From positions 464,643-487,025 of the forward strand of contig BFEA01000803.1 of NCBI GenBank assembly GCA_003427395.1: 22,383 bases of DNA, given 5' to 3'. This document shows, in pieces, positions 1-8,816 of this stretch. A model generated the notes under the pieces. That model made no database searches, was not told the origin of the DNA, and was given only the letters and a program-made list of their open reading frames with translations. Numbering within the stretch: the stretch's first letter is position 1; every line of letters begins with the position of its first letter. The translations under genes were made by a program, and so were the position numbers. This stretch comes from Chara braunii (taxonomy: Eukaryota; Streptophyta; Charophyceae; Charales; Characeae).

Positions 1-192
1 GTGTGGGATATCCAGGGTGATCCAGTGTATGTGAACAGTGAGATGTTTGTGCGCTGAGGTCGCCATAGCCAATTGGGAGTGAACTCGTATCTGAAAACCA
101 TATCTCTGAGTTTTGAGTGGGCGCATGTCGCCAGTATGCTGCGTTACTGTTTACATGTGTGAAAAGTGTGTTTGAAAACGAGTCTGATTGCA
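1..192 (+). repeat. Truncated LTR end of Ty3 family B (older copy)
   Basis: This stretch matches the last 191 bases of the family B LTR (11172-11362 and the end of 19921-20776). It starts in the shared GTGTGGGATATCCAGGGTGA block and ends exactly at the LTR terminus GAGTCTGATTGCA. No primer-binding site follows position 192, so it is the right end of a 3' LTR or a solo LTR, with the rest lying left of the window. By eye it differs from the LTRs of element B at about one base in eight, so it is a considerably older copy. It interrupts a LINE coding region that resumes at 193. Confidence 0.9.
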
Positions 193-566
193 AAGGCACG
201 CTCTGGGCAATTTGGAAAAAGAGATGTGCAGCTAACTTCAAGGACACCAGCGACAACTCTGAAAATCCCCTCATCACCATCAAGCAAGTAATCGAAACAG
301 AGATACAGGCCATCTGGAATAAAACAAAAAAACAACTTCAGGAAACACCCGATAAAAAGATGGAAATAATCAAGAAATTCAAATCCTCGAGGCTAGGCAA
401 TGGAAAGCTCNGGACAATCGTGGGGGATAGGCTAATTTTCAATGACTGGCTGGTCATACCAGCACAGGGCAATCAAGTACAGCCTGCCTCCCAAATGATA
501 ACTGCGATTCCAGGGCCGGTCGAACCCAATGCATTGCCAGACGATGGAACAGACCGGAGAATCTGA
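193..566 (+). pseudogene. LINE ORF2 C-terminal fragment (zf-RVT-like tail)
   Basis: About 124 codons are open from the LTR junction to the TGA at 564-566. The apparent ATG at 117 lies inside the LTR and is fortuitous. The translation begins with LWAIWKKRCAANF, which resembles the W-x-x-WK-x-R-x-x-x-F pattern near the end of plant and algal LINE reverse transcriptases, in the zf-RVT region after the RT core. The rest is lysine-rich and has no other motif I recognise. No RT catalytic residues are present, since the upstream part is displaced. One codon contains an N (411). The alternative is an unrelated short protein, but the poly(A) tail 900 bp downstream favours a LINE. Confidence 0.5.
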
Positions 567-1468
567 GCCCAAAAGGGAATAAAAAAGGGAATAGAAAGCC
601 CAACAAAACAAACAACGACAAACCCACTCCCAAAAATCGGTTTTGCATGTGTAGTAATACTAATCCACCCACCATTCCCTACTCCCCAACTTACAGTCTC
701 TATACCAACCTCAAAAGCCCCAGCTATCCCCTCTACTACATCCCCTCCACACACCTTCCACCAATACCCCCCCCCACCTCACCCTACACACACTACCCAC
801 ACACTGACCAACTACAACGTAGGAGCCAAGCAAAGCCTACAGAGCATCAGTTATTAGATCGGCACCAGCAACTATACAGAATTTCAGCCCATGAGCCGAA
901 ATTAGAACTAAAATACAGGGTCTAAGTCTACGGCTATTACGGACTATGGTCTACAGGACTTAAATTCTAGCCGGCAGCCAAGCAACTGGGAGGGTCAGGC
1001 CAGAGGTAGCTCAGCAGCCAGTCAACAAATGGAGCATAGCAGGAAAGCATATCAAGGAGGTCAAAAAAGAAAAATAAGGACTAAAGACCATAGCTAGAGA
1101 GTCAATGGAAGACAGACCTAGCTCCTCCAGCAATACACACAGATTCGACTGCTTTACAGCTGTGAGGAAGAACTAGGGAAAGCTCAGATAGTCCGACAGA
1201 CAGAGACCACATTACAGAGTTCACAACCTCGGAAGGCCTTACAAGCCCAGGATTACGTCGAATAGGCCAACTTAGGCAGGGGTGAATGATGGTACATCCT
1301 TCCCATGGGAAATAATCAATGCCGTCTTTCGGGCCTTCCTACCATAAAGGGGAGGAGCGTGTGTGAGTACCTCTTGTAATCATTTCTGACTTGCCGGTGG
1401 AATAGGAACCGGACTGAAGCTCCCCAGAATGGAAAAGGAGCCAGAACTGTAAGGTTCTGTTTTTTCTG
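567..1468 (+). other. LINE 3' untranslated region
   Basis: No gene is seen in this 900-bp stretch. Positions 650-810 are strikingly poor in G on the plus strand and rich in C, A and T (CCC and CAC runs). The remainder is mixed sequence without clear repeats. It connects the ORF stop to the poly(A) run, so I interpret it as the 3' UTR of the LINE. The short ORF at 647-925 crosses the G-poor stretch and is low-complexity. Confidence 0.5.
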
Positions 1469-1486
1469 AAAAAAAAAAAAAAAAAA

Positions 1487-1742
1487 GGAAAGTGGGGGTG
1501 GAGTCCCAGGTCGGAACTGGGATCTCCTGTGGCAGGTTTCAGGGATAGGAATGCAAGAGGGTAGGCGAGGGTCGCGTCTGGCCTTATGCCTCGGAGAGCG
1601 GGGCTATCGCCTCCGTTGGTTCCTACGTCTGTGTCGGAATCTGGTGCACCGTCGGGACGTTATGGCTATCGCACTGGCTGATCACCTGTTGACGTCGAAC
1701 GTCCCAGGTCTCAGAATCCGACGTGGCCGGCCTCAGTCGAAG
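1487..1742 (+). repeat. Fragment of LTR family C
   Basis: From GGAAAGTGGGGGTGGAGTCC onward this sequence aligns with the solo LTR C from 6688. The match is strong for about 100 bp (AGTCCCAGGTCG, GATCTC, GGCA) and weaker afterwards, with anchors such as GTTGACGTCG and ATCCGAC. The alignment would end near 6882 of the complete copy. Its left neighbour is the LINE poly(A) and its right neighbour is the end of the element A LTR, so this C copy was hit by both. The bases before element A (CGAAG, 1738-1742) should be its target-site duplication. Confidence 0.7.
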
Positions 1743-2216
1743 TGATACATGCCCAGTTGGGCAATGTGCATATATAGCCAGGGATCCGCAATGTGATGAA
1801 AAGGACTGAATGGACAATGCAGTGCTAGTAGAATCTCAACAAGCAGTGTACATCCTGATACATACAAAAATGGTGCTTTGTAGCGCAGTGGAAGACTTAG
1901 ATATAAGTCCTGACCTGACCGGGACTGACCTCCCTCACGTAGTACAAGACAGCGTAGCGAAATGCTAGAATACAAATGACTTGCCCAATCACTGTCGCAA
2001 TGCGGACCATACACAGACGAAGAGGAGGAGATCAGACGAGGACGAGGGGGGAGATGGGAATGTCGTTCACACCAAGTCTTCGGTACAAGTCCCAGATAAT
2101 CCCTCGTCAAATGTCTGAAGCCCAATGTCGAGTCTGGATCCAAATGTCACCAATCCCGCTCTCTCTCGTAGTCTGCTGATGCAGTGAAGTCAGGTAGCGA
2201 GAGGGTGAGAGGGAGA

Positions 2217-2283
2217 TGGTGGACTGAGAAGAGGAAGAAGAAGAACTCTCTCTCTCTCNTGGTGGACTGAGAAGAGGAAGAAG

Positions 2284-2300
<17 letters not shown>
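2217..2300. repeat. 42-bp duplication around an N (probable assembly artefact)
   Basis: The string TGGTGGACTGAGAAGAGGAA plus the following AAGAAGAACT and CT run occurs just left of the N at 2259 and again just right of it. The 5' LTR of the same element has it once (21807-21840). A single N flanked by identical contig ends running into a CT microsatellite is the usual mark of an unmerged overlap. Confidence 0.75.

Positions 2301-2358
<58 letters not shown>
2289..2358. repeat. (CT)35 microsatellite in the 3' LTR
   Basis: An uninterrupted CT dinucleotide run of about 70 bp. The equivalent site in the 5' LTR (21835-21932) has 10 CT units followed by a CA run, so the locus changed in length and in repeat unit after insertion. 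The run lies next to an assembly N and its length is uncertain. Confidence 0.95.
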
Positions 2359-2361
<3 letters not shown>

Positions 2362-2663
2362 GTGCCAGGTACTAACCTGTGAAGATGGCGCTGTGCTGCA
2401 GGTACCTCGAAGATGAAGGTGGAGCCATGGCGCTGCAGGTAAGTCTCCCTGGCCTCCGCCCAATCTCTCTCTCTCTCCAGTACTACTTTAGCTCCTACTA
2501 GCGCCCAGCGCTGAAGACTACTGCTAACGCTACTACTACTTCTGCAGCGCTCCTCCAGAGTGCTGCTGCCGAATCCTGAAGACTACCTCCTGCCTCCTGA
2601 ACTGCACGTGAAGTGCCTGGGAAGTCCCTATGAACTACCTGCAGCCTGCAGGGCGGGCCAGTC

Positions 2664-2670
2664 TTATATA
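2664..2670 (-). promoter_or_regulatory. TATA box of element A LTR, flanked by inverted repeat
   Basis: The minus strand reads TATATAA. It is framed by the perfect 7-bp inverted repeat GGGCCAG (2655-2661) and CTGGCCC (2674-2680). Its position about 300 bp into the LTR suits the U3/R boundary. The corresponding region is absent from the 5' LTR, where the sequence jumps from the equivalent of 2636 to that of 2749 at 22208/22209. Confidence 0.55.
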
Positions 2671-2825
2671 GTGCTGGCCCATCCAGGAGGCTTCTCTTGC
2701 CAATGCCAAAACGTGCCAGACCCTGGCGTTGAAGCTCAAACAAAGGTTGTCTTGAAAACAGGCCCAAAATGGCCTGTGCTAAAACCCTGGTCTTTGCGAG
2801 TTTCAGGGCAGGTCGAAACGACACA

Positions 2826-2919
2826 GGGCCTGTAGGCCCTTGTTTTCAGGCTTTTAGGCTGAAAACCACACCGGGCCTGTAGGCCCTTGTTTTCAAGCTT
2901 TCGGGCTGAAAACGACACG
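2826..2919. repeat. 47-bp tandem repeat in U3 of element A
   Basis: Two units start with the dyad GGGCCTGTAGGCCC (2826-2839 and 2873-2886) and continue with TTGTTTTCA(G/A)GCTTT and GGCTGAAAAC. The period is 47 bp. The units lie near the 5' end of U3 when read on the minus strand, where enhancer repeats of LTRs are commonly found. The regulatory role is inference. Confidence 0.75.
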
Positions 2920-2966
2920 GGCCTGAAAATGGCCCGTGCAGCCTGTTGCAGGTGCAGCATGTAACA

Positions 2967-2980
2967 CCCCCCCCTCCTCA
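2967..2980 (-). other. Polypurine tract of element A
   Basis: The minus strand reads GAGGAGGGGGGGG immediately before the LTR start TGTTACATGC. A purine run abutting the 3' LTR is the plus-strand priming site of LTR retrotransposons. About 90 bp separate it from the pol stop at 3071. Confidence 0.85.
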
Positions 2981-3070
2981 TGAAGTCAAGTCGGGTCGAG
3001 GGCGAAGCTGACGATCTGAAGGTGGAACCTGGACACGGGTGCGACGTGGAGCCAAAGATACTGGCTTGCT

Positions 3071-3985
3071 TTACATTTTGCATTCGTAGCGTGCGAGAAC
3101 ATCTGGAGCTGTTGCTTGGAGTTCCGCACGGGTCAACCAACGGTTAGCTTTGTGGGTGCAGTACGCAAAGTGTACCAAGTACTCAGTTGGCCGGTTGTCG
3201 TAGCGTCGCTGGGAGATGATGTCGCCAACCTCTTGAAAACCGTCCATCGAGGGTGGGTCTTGCGATCGTTGCCTGGGGAAGTCGTCATGTTCCGCTGGCG
3301 TGTAAAGAGGCAACTTGGAGCAGTGAAAGACCGGGTAGACGGGCAAGTGGGCGGGCACCTGAATGACAAAGGAAGGTCTTTCAGGTGCATCCCCCGCAGG
3401 TGCCACGATCGGCCAAGGCCCCATCCATTTCGGGAGGAGCTTGCGAGAGATATCTTGTTCGAGGCTGAATTCCGCGGCGGAAACCCAGGCAAGGTCGCTG
3501 GCGCGGAATGGACAGGGAAGACGCTGGTGATTGGCTTGTTGGCTCATGCGTTGCTGCATCTTTGCCATCTGGTCGCGTGCCTTGACAAGAAGCCCTTGCA
3601 TCTGACGAATGAAGAGAAGATGGTCGTCGCTCTCGGCCGCCCGTGGAGTGATTGTGTCCAACAAAGAAGTGACCGGCGAGCCGTGCTCGAACTCGAAGGG
3701 CGACATAGCCGGGTGGATGGACGAGTTATATGCCAACTCGACATCCGACAGCCGCTCAACCCAATCCTTTTGGTCGGGACGGATGAGAGTGCGACGGAGA
3801 ACCTGTCCGGTCTGATGTGCCCTCTCCGTTTGGCCATCAGTTTGGGGGTGGCAAGCCGAACTTGGCTTGAGAGATGAGCCCCATCGTTTGATGAGCGCCA
3901 ACCAAAAGGGACATGAACCGAGTGTCGCGGTCGCAGACGATTTCCTTGGGGTAACCCTTGGTTCGAATCCAACCGGCGTAAACAA
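3071..3985 (-). pseudogene. Element A integrase C-terminal half with chromodomain-like tail
   Basis: The open frame gives 304 codons; real homology begins near residue 27 (FWLALIKRWGSSLKPSSA), after a frameshift near 3912. It holds the catalytic glutamate of the DD35E triad at residue 54 (HPQTDGQTERAHQ), then LAYNSSIHPA and a GPY/F-type region (ISRKLLPKWMGPWPIV). The end is chromodomain-like (MDGFQEVGDIISQRR, EYLVHF, RWLTRAELQ). In Ty3 chromoviruses such a tail directs integration to particular chromatin. The ORF ends in TAA at 3071-3073, about 100 bp before the PPT. Confidence 0.88.
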
Positions 3986-4262
3986 CCTCGGTCAACTCTC
4001 GGGCCTTGGCATGATAGCAGCAAGGCAAAAACATGGCGAACTTGGTGAGTCGGTCGACCACCGTGAGAATCCCATCCACACCAGTTTTGTGCTTGGGGAA
4101 CGGCTCGGTAATGTCTATGGCAATCGCTTCCCTTCGGCGCAAGGGGACTGGTAATGGTCGCAACTCGTCGTATGGACGATGATTGTGGGATTTGCAACGT
4201 CGGCAAACCTCGCATGACTCGCAATAGCGTGTGTGACGTCGTCGAGAAGACCGGGCCACCAA
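3837..4262 (-). pseudogene. Element A integrase catalytic core, first two aspartates
   Basis: This 141-residue frame contains the second half of the zinc-binding motif (CESCEVCRRCK, residues 14-24), the first catalytic aspartate at residue 50 (AIAIDITEPF), VDRLTKFAMFLP, and the second aspartate at residue 111 (VCDRDTRF). The core then loses frame near 3912 and continues as the 3071-3985 ORF. Upstream, the same protein lies in yet another frame (4277-4522). The core is therefore present in sequence but split by indels. Confidence 0.88.
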
Positions 4263-4551
4263 AAGCGCTCGCGGAGTCAGCCAATCGTACGATTGACTCC
4301 AAATTGTCCGGTGGTGGGAGCGTTGTGGAACTCGCTAAGAAGTCGTGTGCGCAAGTGTAAATCTCGCGGCACACAAAGAAGATCCTTCTCTCGCGAGTGG
4401 ACGAGCAAATACCCCTCTTGGATCCGATAGTGCGATGGCGCCGGATTGGGAGAGGAGCAATTTGCGTACTTGTCGCAAAACTCCGGGTTGACTTGGTAGC
4501 CGCGGATGAAGCTGTCCCGCAAGTCGTCGTTAATCTCAAAAGTTGAGTAGA
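4263..4551 (-). pseudogene. Element A integrase N-terminal zinc-binding region
   Basis: The clearest frame (4277-4522) contains SHYRIQEGYLLVHSR, DLLCVPRD and LLSEFHNAPTTGQFGVNRTI. This is the tether between RNase H and integrase, and includes part of the HHCC zinc finger. An in-frame TGA at 4277-4279 and a frameshift near 4230 separate it from the cysteine pair of the same finger. Another frameshift near 4595 separates it from the end of RNase H. Confidence 0.8.
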
Positions 4552-5301
4552 CTATGGTACAATGGTCCGAACGTCGTGAAAGAGCATCCGCAAACGGTTT
4601 GACTTGCCCGGAATGTGGTCGGGGAAAAAGTCAAACTGGTCGATGAAGGTCATCCAACGGGCGATGGTGCTATTGACCGTGTCTTGGGTCTTGTAGAAGA
4701 CCAACGGATTTTTATCCGTTACCCGTCGGAACTGCCTTCGACCGAGAAGAAAATGCCCCCAGCGCTTGAGCGTGTGTACGAAGGCCAATAATTCCTTCTT
4801 CTGTGCGTCGTCAATTGAGTGCACGACGGGCAATTTCTTGCTAAGGTACTCGATTGGGTGCCAGTCCACGCCATCATGTTGCTTGAGGACGGCACCAATG
4901 CCATAGCCGGACGCATCGGTAGTAACACGTGTCGGCAGAAGCGGATCGTAGATGCGCAACACCTCCGCGGATAGCAATGCGGCTTTGATGGCCAAAAAGG
5001 AAGTCCGCGCATTGTCGTCGAAGTCGAATGGCCGGTCCTCGCATTGAAGCTTGGATAAATGAGCCGCGATCTTCGAGTATCCCTTGATGAAGCATTGATA
5101 GTAGGCGGCTAAGCCAAGGAATTAACGGACATTTGTGACGTTCTTCGGCTCCGGCCACTCTTGGATGGCTTGGATCTTGTCTGGCAACGGACTGATGCCT
5201 TCCGGGGTGACAAAATGGCCCAAGTATTCCAGCTCTTGCCGGGCAAATTCACACTTGTCGCGGTTGGCTTTGTACTTGGCGCAGCGGAGCGTCTCCAACA
5301 C
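4552..5301 (-). pseudogene. Element A RT thumb/connection and RNase H
   Basis: Translation continues in the same frame as the PR-RT ORF but after a TGA (5302-5304) and with a TAA at 5122-5124. Recognisable features are the RT thumb (CEFARQELEYLGHF), a motif before RNase H (FLGLAAYYQ), the RNase H start TTDASGYGIGAVL near 4915, DAQKKELLAFV, LKRWGHFLLG and the RARW-like IARWMTFIDQFDF. The end of RNase H is frameshifted near 4595, so the ADALS motif is read in another frame. Both stops are single-base changes by appearance and would abolish Pol. Confidence 0.88.
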
Positions 5302-6486
5302 TCATCGAAGGTGCTCAAGATGATCCTCCAATGTCCGGCTATAGACGAGAATGTCGTCTAAGTAGACTAGCACGAACCGGTCCAACATCGCACGGAACTC
5401 GTTGGTCATTGCCGCTTGAAAAGTCGTCGGGGCATTGGTGAGGCCAAAAGGCATAACGACCCACTCAAAATGCCCGTACTGCGTTTTGAACGCAGATTTG
5501 TAGCGATCTTGTGGGTGTATCGAGATTTGGTGATAGCCCGACTTAAAGTCCAACTTCGAGAAGAATTTTGCACCGCCCAAACGCTCGAGAAGGTTGTTAA
5601 TCCGCGGAAGAGGTCCCGCATTCTTGACGGTTTGTGCGCTGAGCTTGCGGTAGTCGATGCAAAAGCGAAGATCCTTGTTCTTCTTTTGTACGAAGAGAAC
5701 TGGCTCACCGTATGGTGAGCTACTAGGGTGGATCCAGCCCTTGTCCAACAGATCATCGAGTTGCACGTGGAGAACCGTGAGCTCTCCCTCGCTCATGCGA
5801 TAGATGCATCCTTTCGGCGGCATGGCACCGGCCTCAAGAATGATCTCGTGGGAGATCGGTCGATCCAACACAACACCGGTAGGAGACTCGAAGATGTCGG
5901 TGAAATCGTCGAGCAGCCGCACCACTCGGGGGTTCGAAAACAAGTCCGTAGGTGAAAATTCGGTCGTTGCGATGGGTCGTAGAAAACATAGGCCTATCTC
6001 GCCGGTCCACTCGTAAGCGCAAGTGGCCCGAAAAGACTTGGCCGTTACAACTTGGCACCGGATCGAGGGGTGCGGAAGAGGAATGATACACGGCACCTCA
6101 GCGCCGAAGGCGCCGCGAACGGTACGTGTCCGCCGATGGAAGTTAACCGTGTGATCCGCACTTGCAAGCCAAGGCATCCCCAAAATGATGTCGAAGTCCG
6201 TGTCCAAGACGTCAAATGTCACCGGTTCATGTGCATGAGGTGCGAAATAAACTGGCACAGCTTCAATGTAGCGATCGAGGAGTTGTTGCGTCCGACCGTC
6301 CGCCAACTTGATCGCTGTTGGGCTTGGCTTCCTTTGAACTTGTGCGCCAAGGCCGTCCCTTTGGATAAAGGATTGGCTGATGAAATTGCGAGTCGTGCCG
6401 CTATCCAGCAAAGCGTTGCAAGACGCTTGCCCAACTTGGATACGGACATAAAGGAGCGGTGCGTTGTTATCATCGTACCGCTGCAT
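5302..6486 (-). pseudogene. Element A aspartic protease and reverse transcriptase N-half
   Basis: A 394-codon frame. The protease active site is ALLDSGTTRN with the catalytic aspartate at residue 28, followed by the C-terminal strand FDIILGMPWLASA. RT follows: SPTGVVLDRPISHEI, GCIYRMSEGEL, DLLDKGWIHPSSSPYG, LRFCIDYRKL, SKLDFKSGYHQ (first catalytic aspartate), MPFGLTNAP and the YLDD box near residue 378. It ends at a premature TGA in place of a codon in the EHLR..LE block. The N-terminal linker continues upstream to 6591 in another frame, past a TAG at 6501-6503. Confidence 0.92.
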
Positions 6487-6591
6487 GCGAAACTCGCAGG
6501 CTACCTAACATACGCAAGGATGTCCCCCACCGCAGCTTCGTCATCCGTCAGCGAAGGTGGTGGTGCATAGAAGGCTAAGTATGTGTGGAGA
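6487..6591 (-). pseudogene. Element A gag-protease linker, downstream part
   Basis: Read on the minus strand, this stretch gives an open frame with YLAFYAPPPS, DDEAAVGDILAYVR and then a TAG (6501-6503). A one-base shift is needed to enter the protease ORF. It is cut at 6591 by the TGGG duplication of solo LTR C; the upstream part of the linker resumes at 8813. Confidence 0.7.
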
Positions 6592-6595
6592 TGGG
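6592..6595. repeat. Target-site duplication TGGG, left copy (LTR C)
   Basis: TGGG directly precedes TGTGACG; the same four bases follow the other end at 8813-8816. Confidence 0.75.
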
Positions 6596-8812
6596 TGTGA
6601 CGCCCAACCTCACGCCCGGCGTGACTTCCTGATCGGAGTGGGATGTGGGCCCGGAAGTGCAAAAAGGGGTGTGCCAAGGATTTTTGGGGAAAGTGGGGTT
6701 GGAGTCCCAGGTCGAAACTGAGATCTCTTGCGGCAAGGGTTCAGGGGCATAGGTGCAATAGGGCTAAGGGGCGGGTTGCTTCCGGTCTGATGGCGGTTGA
6801 CGTCGTGTAGTCATAAGGCAGATGGCATGGGCGGGGCATCAAGGGCCATCCGACACGTGGCGTCTGTCGCCGCGCGTTACGGTTGGGTTCCAAAGTCCCT
6901 GGGGTTCGGCGGTGTTCGTGTCGTCTGCAGTTTGTGCACGGCGTGCGGGGCCAATACGGGGCGATGGAATTCCACGGTACCACCGTGAGTTGGTGATACG
7001 GGAGGAGGATACGGAAGGAAGGGAAGTTGGTAGTAATGATGACGAAGTCGGGGGATATGAAGTATTGCGTGTTATACGTAGTGGGGTAATCAGGGCACCT
7101 TGGATCACTGGTTACGGCGCAACGAAACTCTCTGGGACACAATCGATTCTCGGTTAGGCAGGGAAATTATGGGCGCCTCTGCCTGATATTCTCTTACCCA
7201 AGGTTCAAAGTACTCTGAGGCCTCTGTGTTCGTCATCTTGTCATTGCGGCGTAGTGGACGCCTTCCGCACGTATCTAAGGGGATTTCCCGATATGGTATC
7301 GGAAATTCCTACCAGCATAGGTGCGTGAGAGAAGGAACATTTCCCCGCCTACCGGAGGTGCCCGGTTCGTTAATGATTGCGAATCGCTGCGCGTGGATAC
7401 GTGTAGGCTGCGCAGATTAGATCGCGCTTACACGTATCCCTGCGGGGTGTTCGCTTGTACCCGAAAAAGGTGAGAGTTTAACTCTTCATGCAAAATCGCC
7501 ACGTGTCACGGACGGTTACCCAATCATCTAATCACTCAGTGATCTCACAAGCAATCGTTTCTGAGCATGCAAGGTGTCATTACCCATTAGACACCACAGC
7601 AACATCAGAACTTCCTACTAACAGTGGATCAAAGTGGCACGCAATGATGATAGCTAGGCAAAAACGACAAACGTATCATTCGGTCATCGCAAATTGGCAT
7701 CCATGCAATCAAACACTCAGTAGGAAGGATTACAACTAATTACAGGTAGACACAGGCCGAAGCAGAGACAAAGATTATGAAAACAAAAAAAAACGGGCGA
7801 GTCACCCTGAGCCGAGATCAAAATTTATATACAAAAGTAAAGAGGGATACAAGACAAAGAAAACTGCAAATCCACGTCCATCAACCTCAGCTCCCTCTTC
7901 CTCTCTCTCTCTCTCCGATGCGGACAGTCCGTCGTCATGCTCAACCCACGAAGTCGTCACCCCGCTCAGTCCTCCTGCACCCGTCAGGTTCGCCCGCGCG
8001 CTACAGTTCGTCGTAGCCCCACGCGTCAACCCTGCACATTCGGCCACCAGCTCGCCAGGTCGCCCGACTCCCACTTCAACTCACCTCTTACTTTGCTCGT
8101 GAGCCGAGAGCGCATGCGTTCTGCATGGCCAGATCGCGGCGTGGGGGACGTAGCCACTCTCCACGCATCGATCCGATCATGCAGCCCGTGGGCTAGGCAT
8201 CCACGACAAGAGGAAAGGAGAGGGCGGGAAGGATGAAGCTCAAGAAGAAAGATACAGTTACAATGGCGCCCGCCCAAAAAGTACAGTTCCTTGCACGATT
8301 AAGGGCGCCGAGTAATCAGAGCTCCGTTGCAGCCGCAAAAAGAAGCGCGCAAGAAAGACAACGCGCGACACAAGAAATTCTGGATTCCGAAATTCCTAAA
8401 CATTTTGCGAAAAGAACTTTAATAAAACGCAAATTCCGAAAAGAAAGTCCGAAATTCCGAGAGCCATCAAGGGCTCGACAAGATTCGAAAAAGAAATTAA
8501 AAAAGAAGCAAAACTTCCCGCGCGACTCCCGCGCCTAAAACCTGACAACAGAACAAGAAAGAAGCGACATCAAACATTATTAATCGCGCCTTTGTCGGCG
8601 CGACAGCCACTCAATCGGCCATCTCGGGACTGCCCGGCGCTGAACCCCGCCATTCGAAAAGAAGCGACGAAAAAGAAAAGACGAAGAAGCGGGGAAACCG
8701 ATGCAATTTCCCTTCGATCCCGATCTCCTGTAGTTGGCCCATCCTTCCCATCTCAGGACCCCTCATTGTCATCGCGCAGAAAATCGCACGGAACAGAAAT
8801 TGGTTCGTCACA
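6596..8812. mobile_element. Solo LTR of family C (2217 bp) inserted in element A
   Basis: The segment starts TGTGACGCCC and ends GGTTCGTCACA. Its ends form the 7-bp inverted repeat TGTGACG/CGTCACA, with TG...CA termini and a 4-bp flanking repeat TGGG. It breaks the linker between gag and protease of element A. I find no second copy of its ends inside, no PBS/PPT pair and no convincing coding region, so it reads as one long LTR left by LTR-LTR recombination. A partial second copy lies at 1487-1742. The orientation is uncertain; a TATATAAA on the minus strand (7824-7831) slightly favours minus. The 8360-8480 part is rich in CCGAAATTCC-like words. A small non-autonomous element with 7-bp TIRs is the alternative. 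Confidence 0.75.
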
Positions 8813-8816
8813 TGGG
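8813..8816. repeat. Target-site duplication TGGG, right copy (LTR C)
   Basis: TGGG follows CGTCACA and pairs with 6592-6595. Element A coding sequence resumes here. Confidence 0.75.

Larger units (their letters stand above)
193..1486 (+). mobile_element. LINE (non-LTR retrotransposon) 3' end, interrupted by an LTR element
   Basis: The segment combines the end of an ORF (to 566), about 900 bp without coding, and an uninterrupted run of 18 A (1469-1486). This is the usual 3' architecture of a poly(A) LINE. The sequence after the poly(A) belongs to LTR family C, so the LINE seems to have inserted into a C copy. The coding part begins immediately after the family B LTR at 1-192, so a B element appears to have jumped into this LINE, whose 5' portion would lie left of the window. 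Target-site duplications cannot be checked here. Confidence 0.6.
1743..2966 (-). repeat. 3' LTR of element A
   Basis: This 1224-bp LTR begins on the minus strand with TGTTACATGC right after a polypurine tract and ends with GCATGTATCA at 1743. It matches 21256-22383. Relative to that copy it lacks 76 bp near 2007 and retains 112 bp (2637-2748) that the 5' LTR has lost. It contains a long CT microsatellite, a TATA box inside an inverted repeat, and a 47-bp tandem repeat at the U3 start. Confidence 0.92.

Noticed and set aside
647-925. 92-codon plus-strand ORF
   Set aside because: Pro/Tyr/Thr-rich product of a G-poor low-complexity stretch in the LINE 3' UTR.
3116-3877. 253-codon plus-strand ORF
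   Set aside because: It lies antisense to the element A integrase C-terminus, which has clear motifs; no family resemblance on the plus strand.
3544-4539. 331-codon minus-strand ORF
   Set aside because: It overlaps the integrase of element A in another frame; Arg/Ser/Thr-rich composition and absence of motifs mark it as a shadow.
6741-7157. Several ORFs of 60-130 codons in LTR C
   Set aside because: They overlap on both strands within a solo LTR and show no domain.
7286-7300. ATGGTATCGGAAATT as a possible PBS inside LTR C
   Set aside because: No LTR end (CA) directly precedes it and the ends of C are not repeated inside, so C is not a complete small element.
8611-8812. C-terminal 67 residues of the 8611-9261 ORF as part of Gag
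   Set aside because: They lie within LTR C, beyond the TGGG boundary, and are fortuitous read-through.
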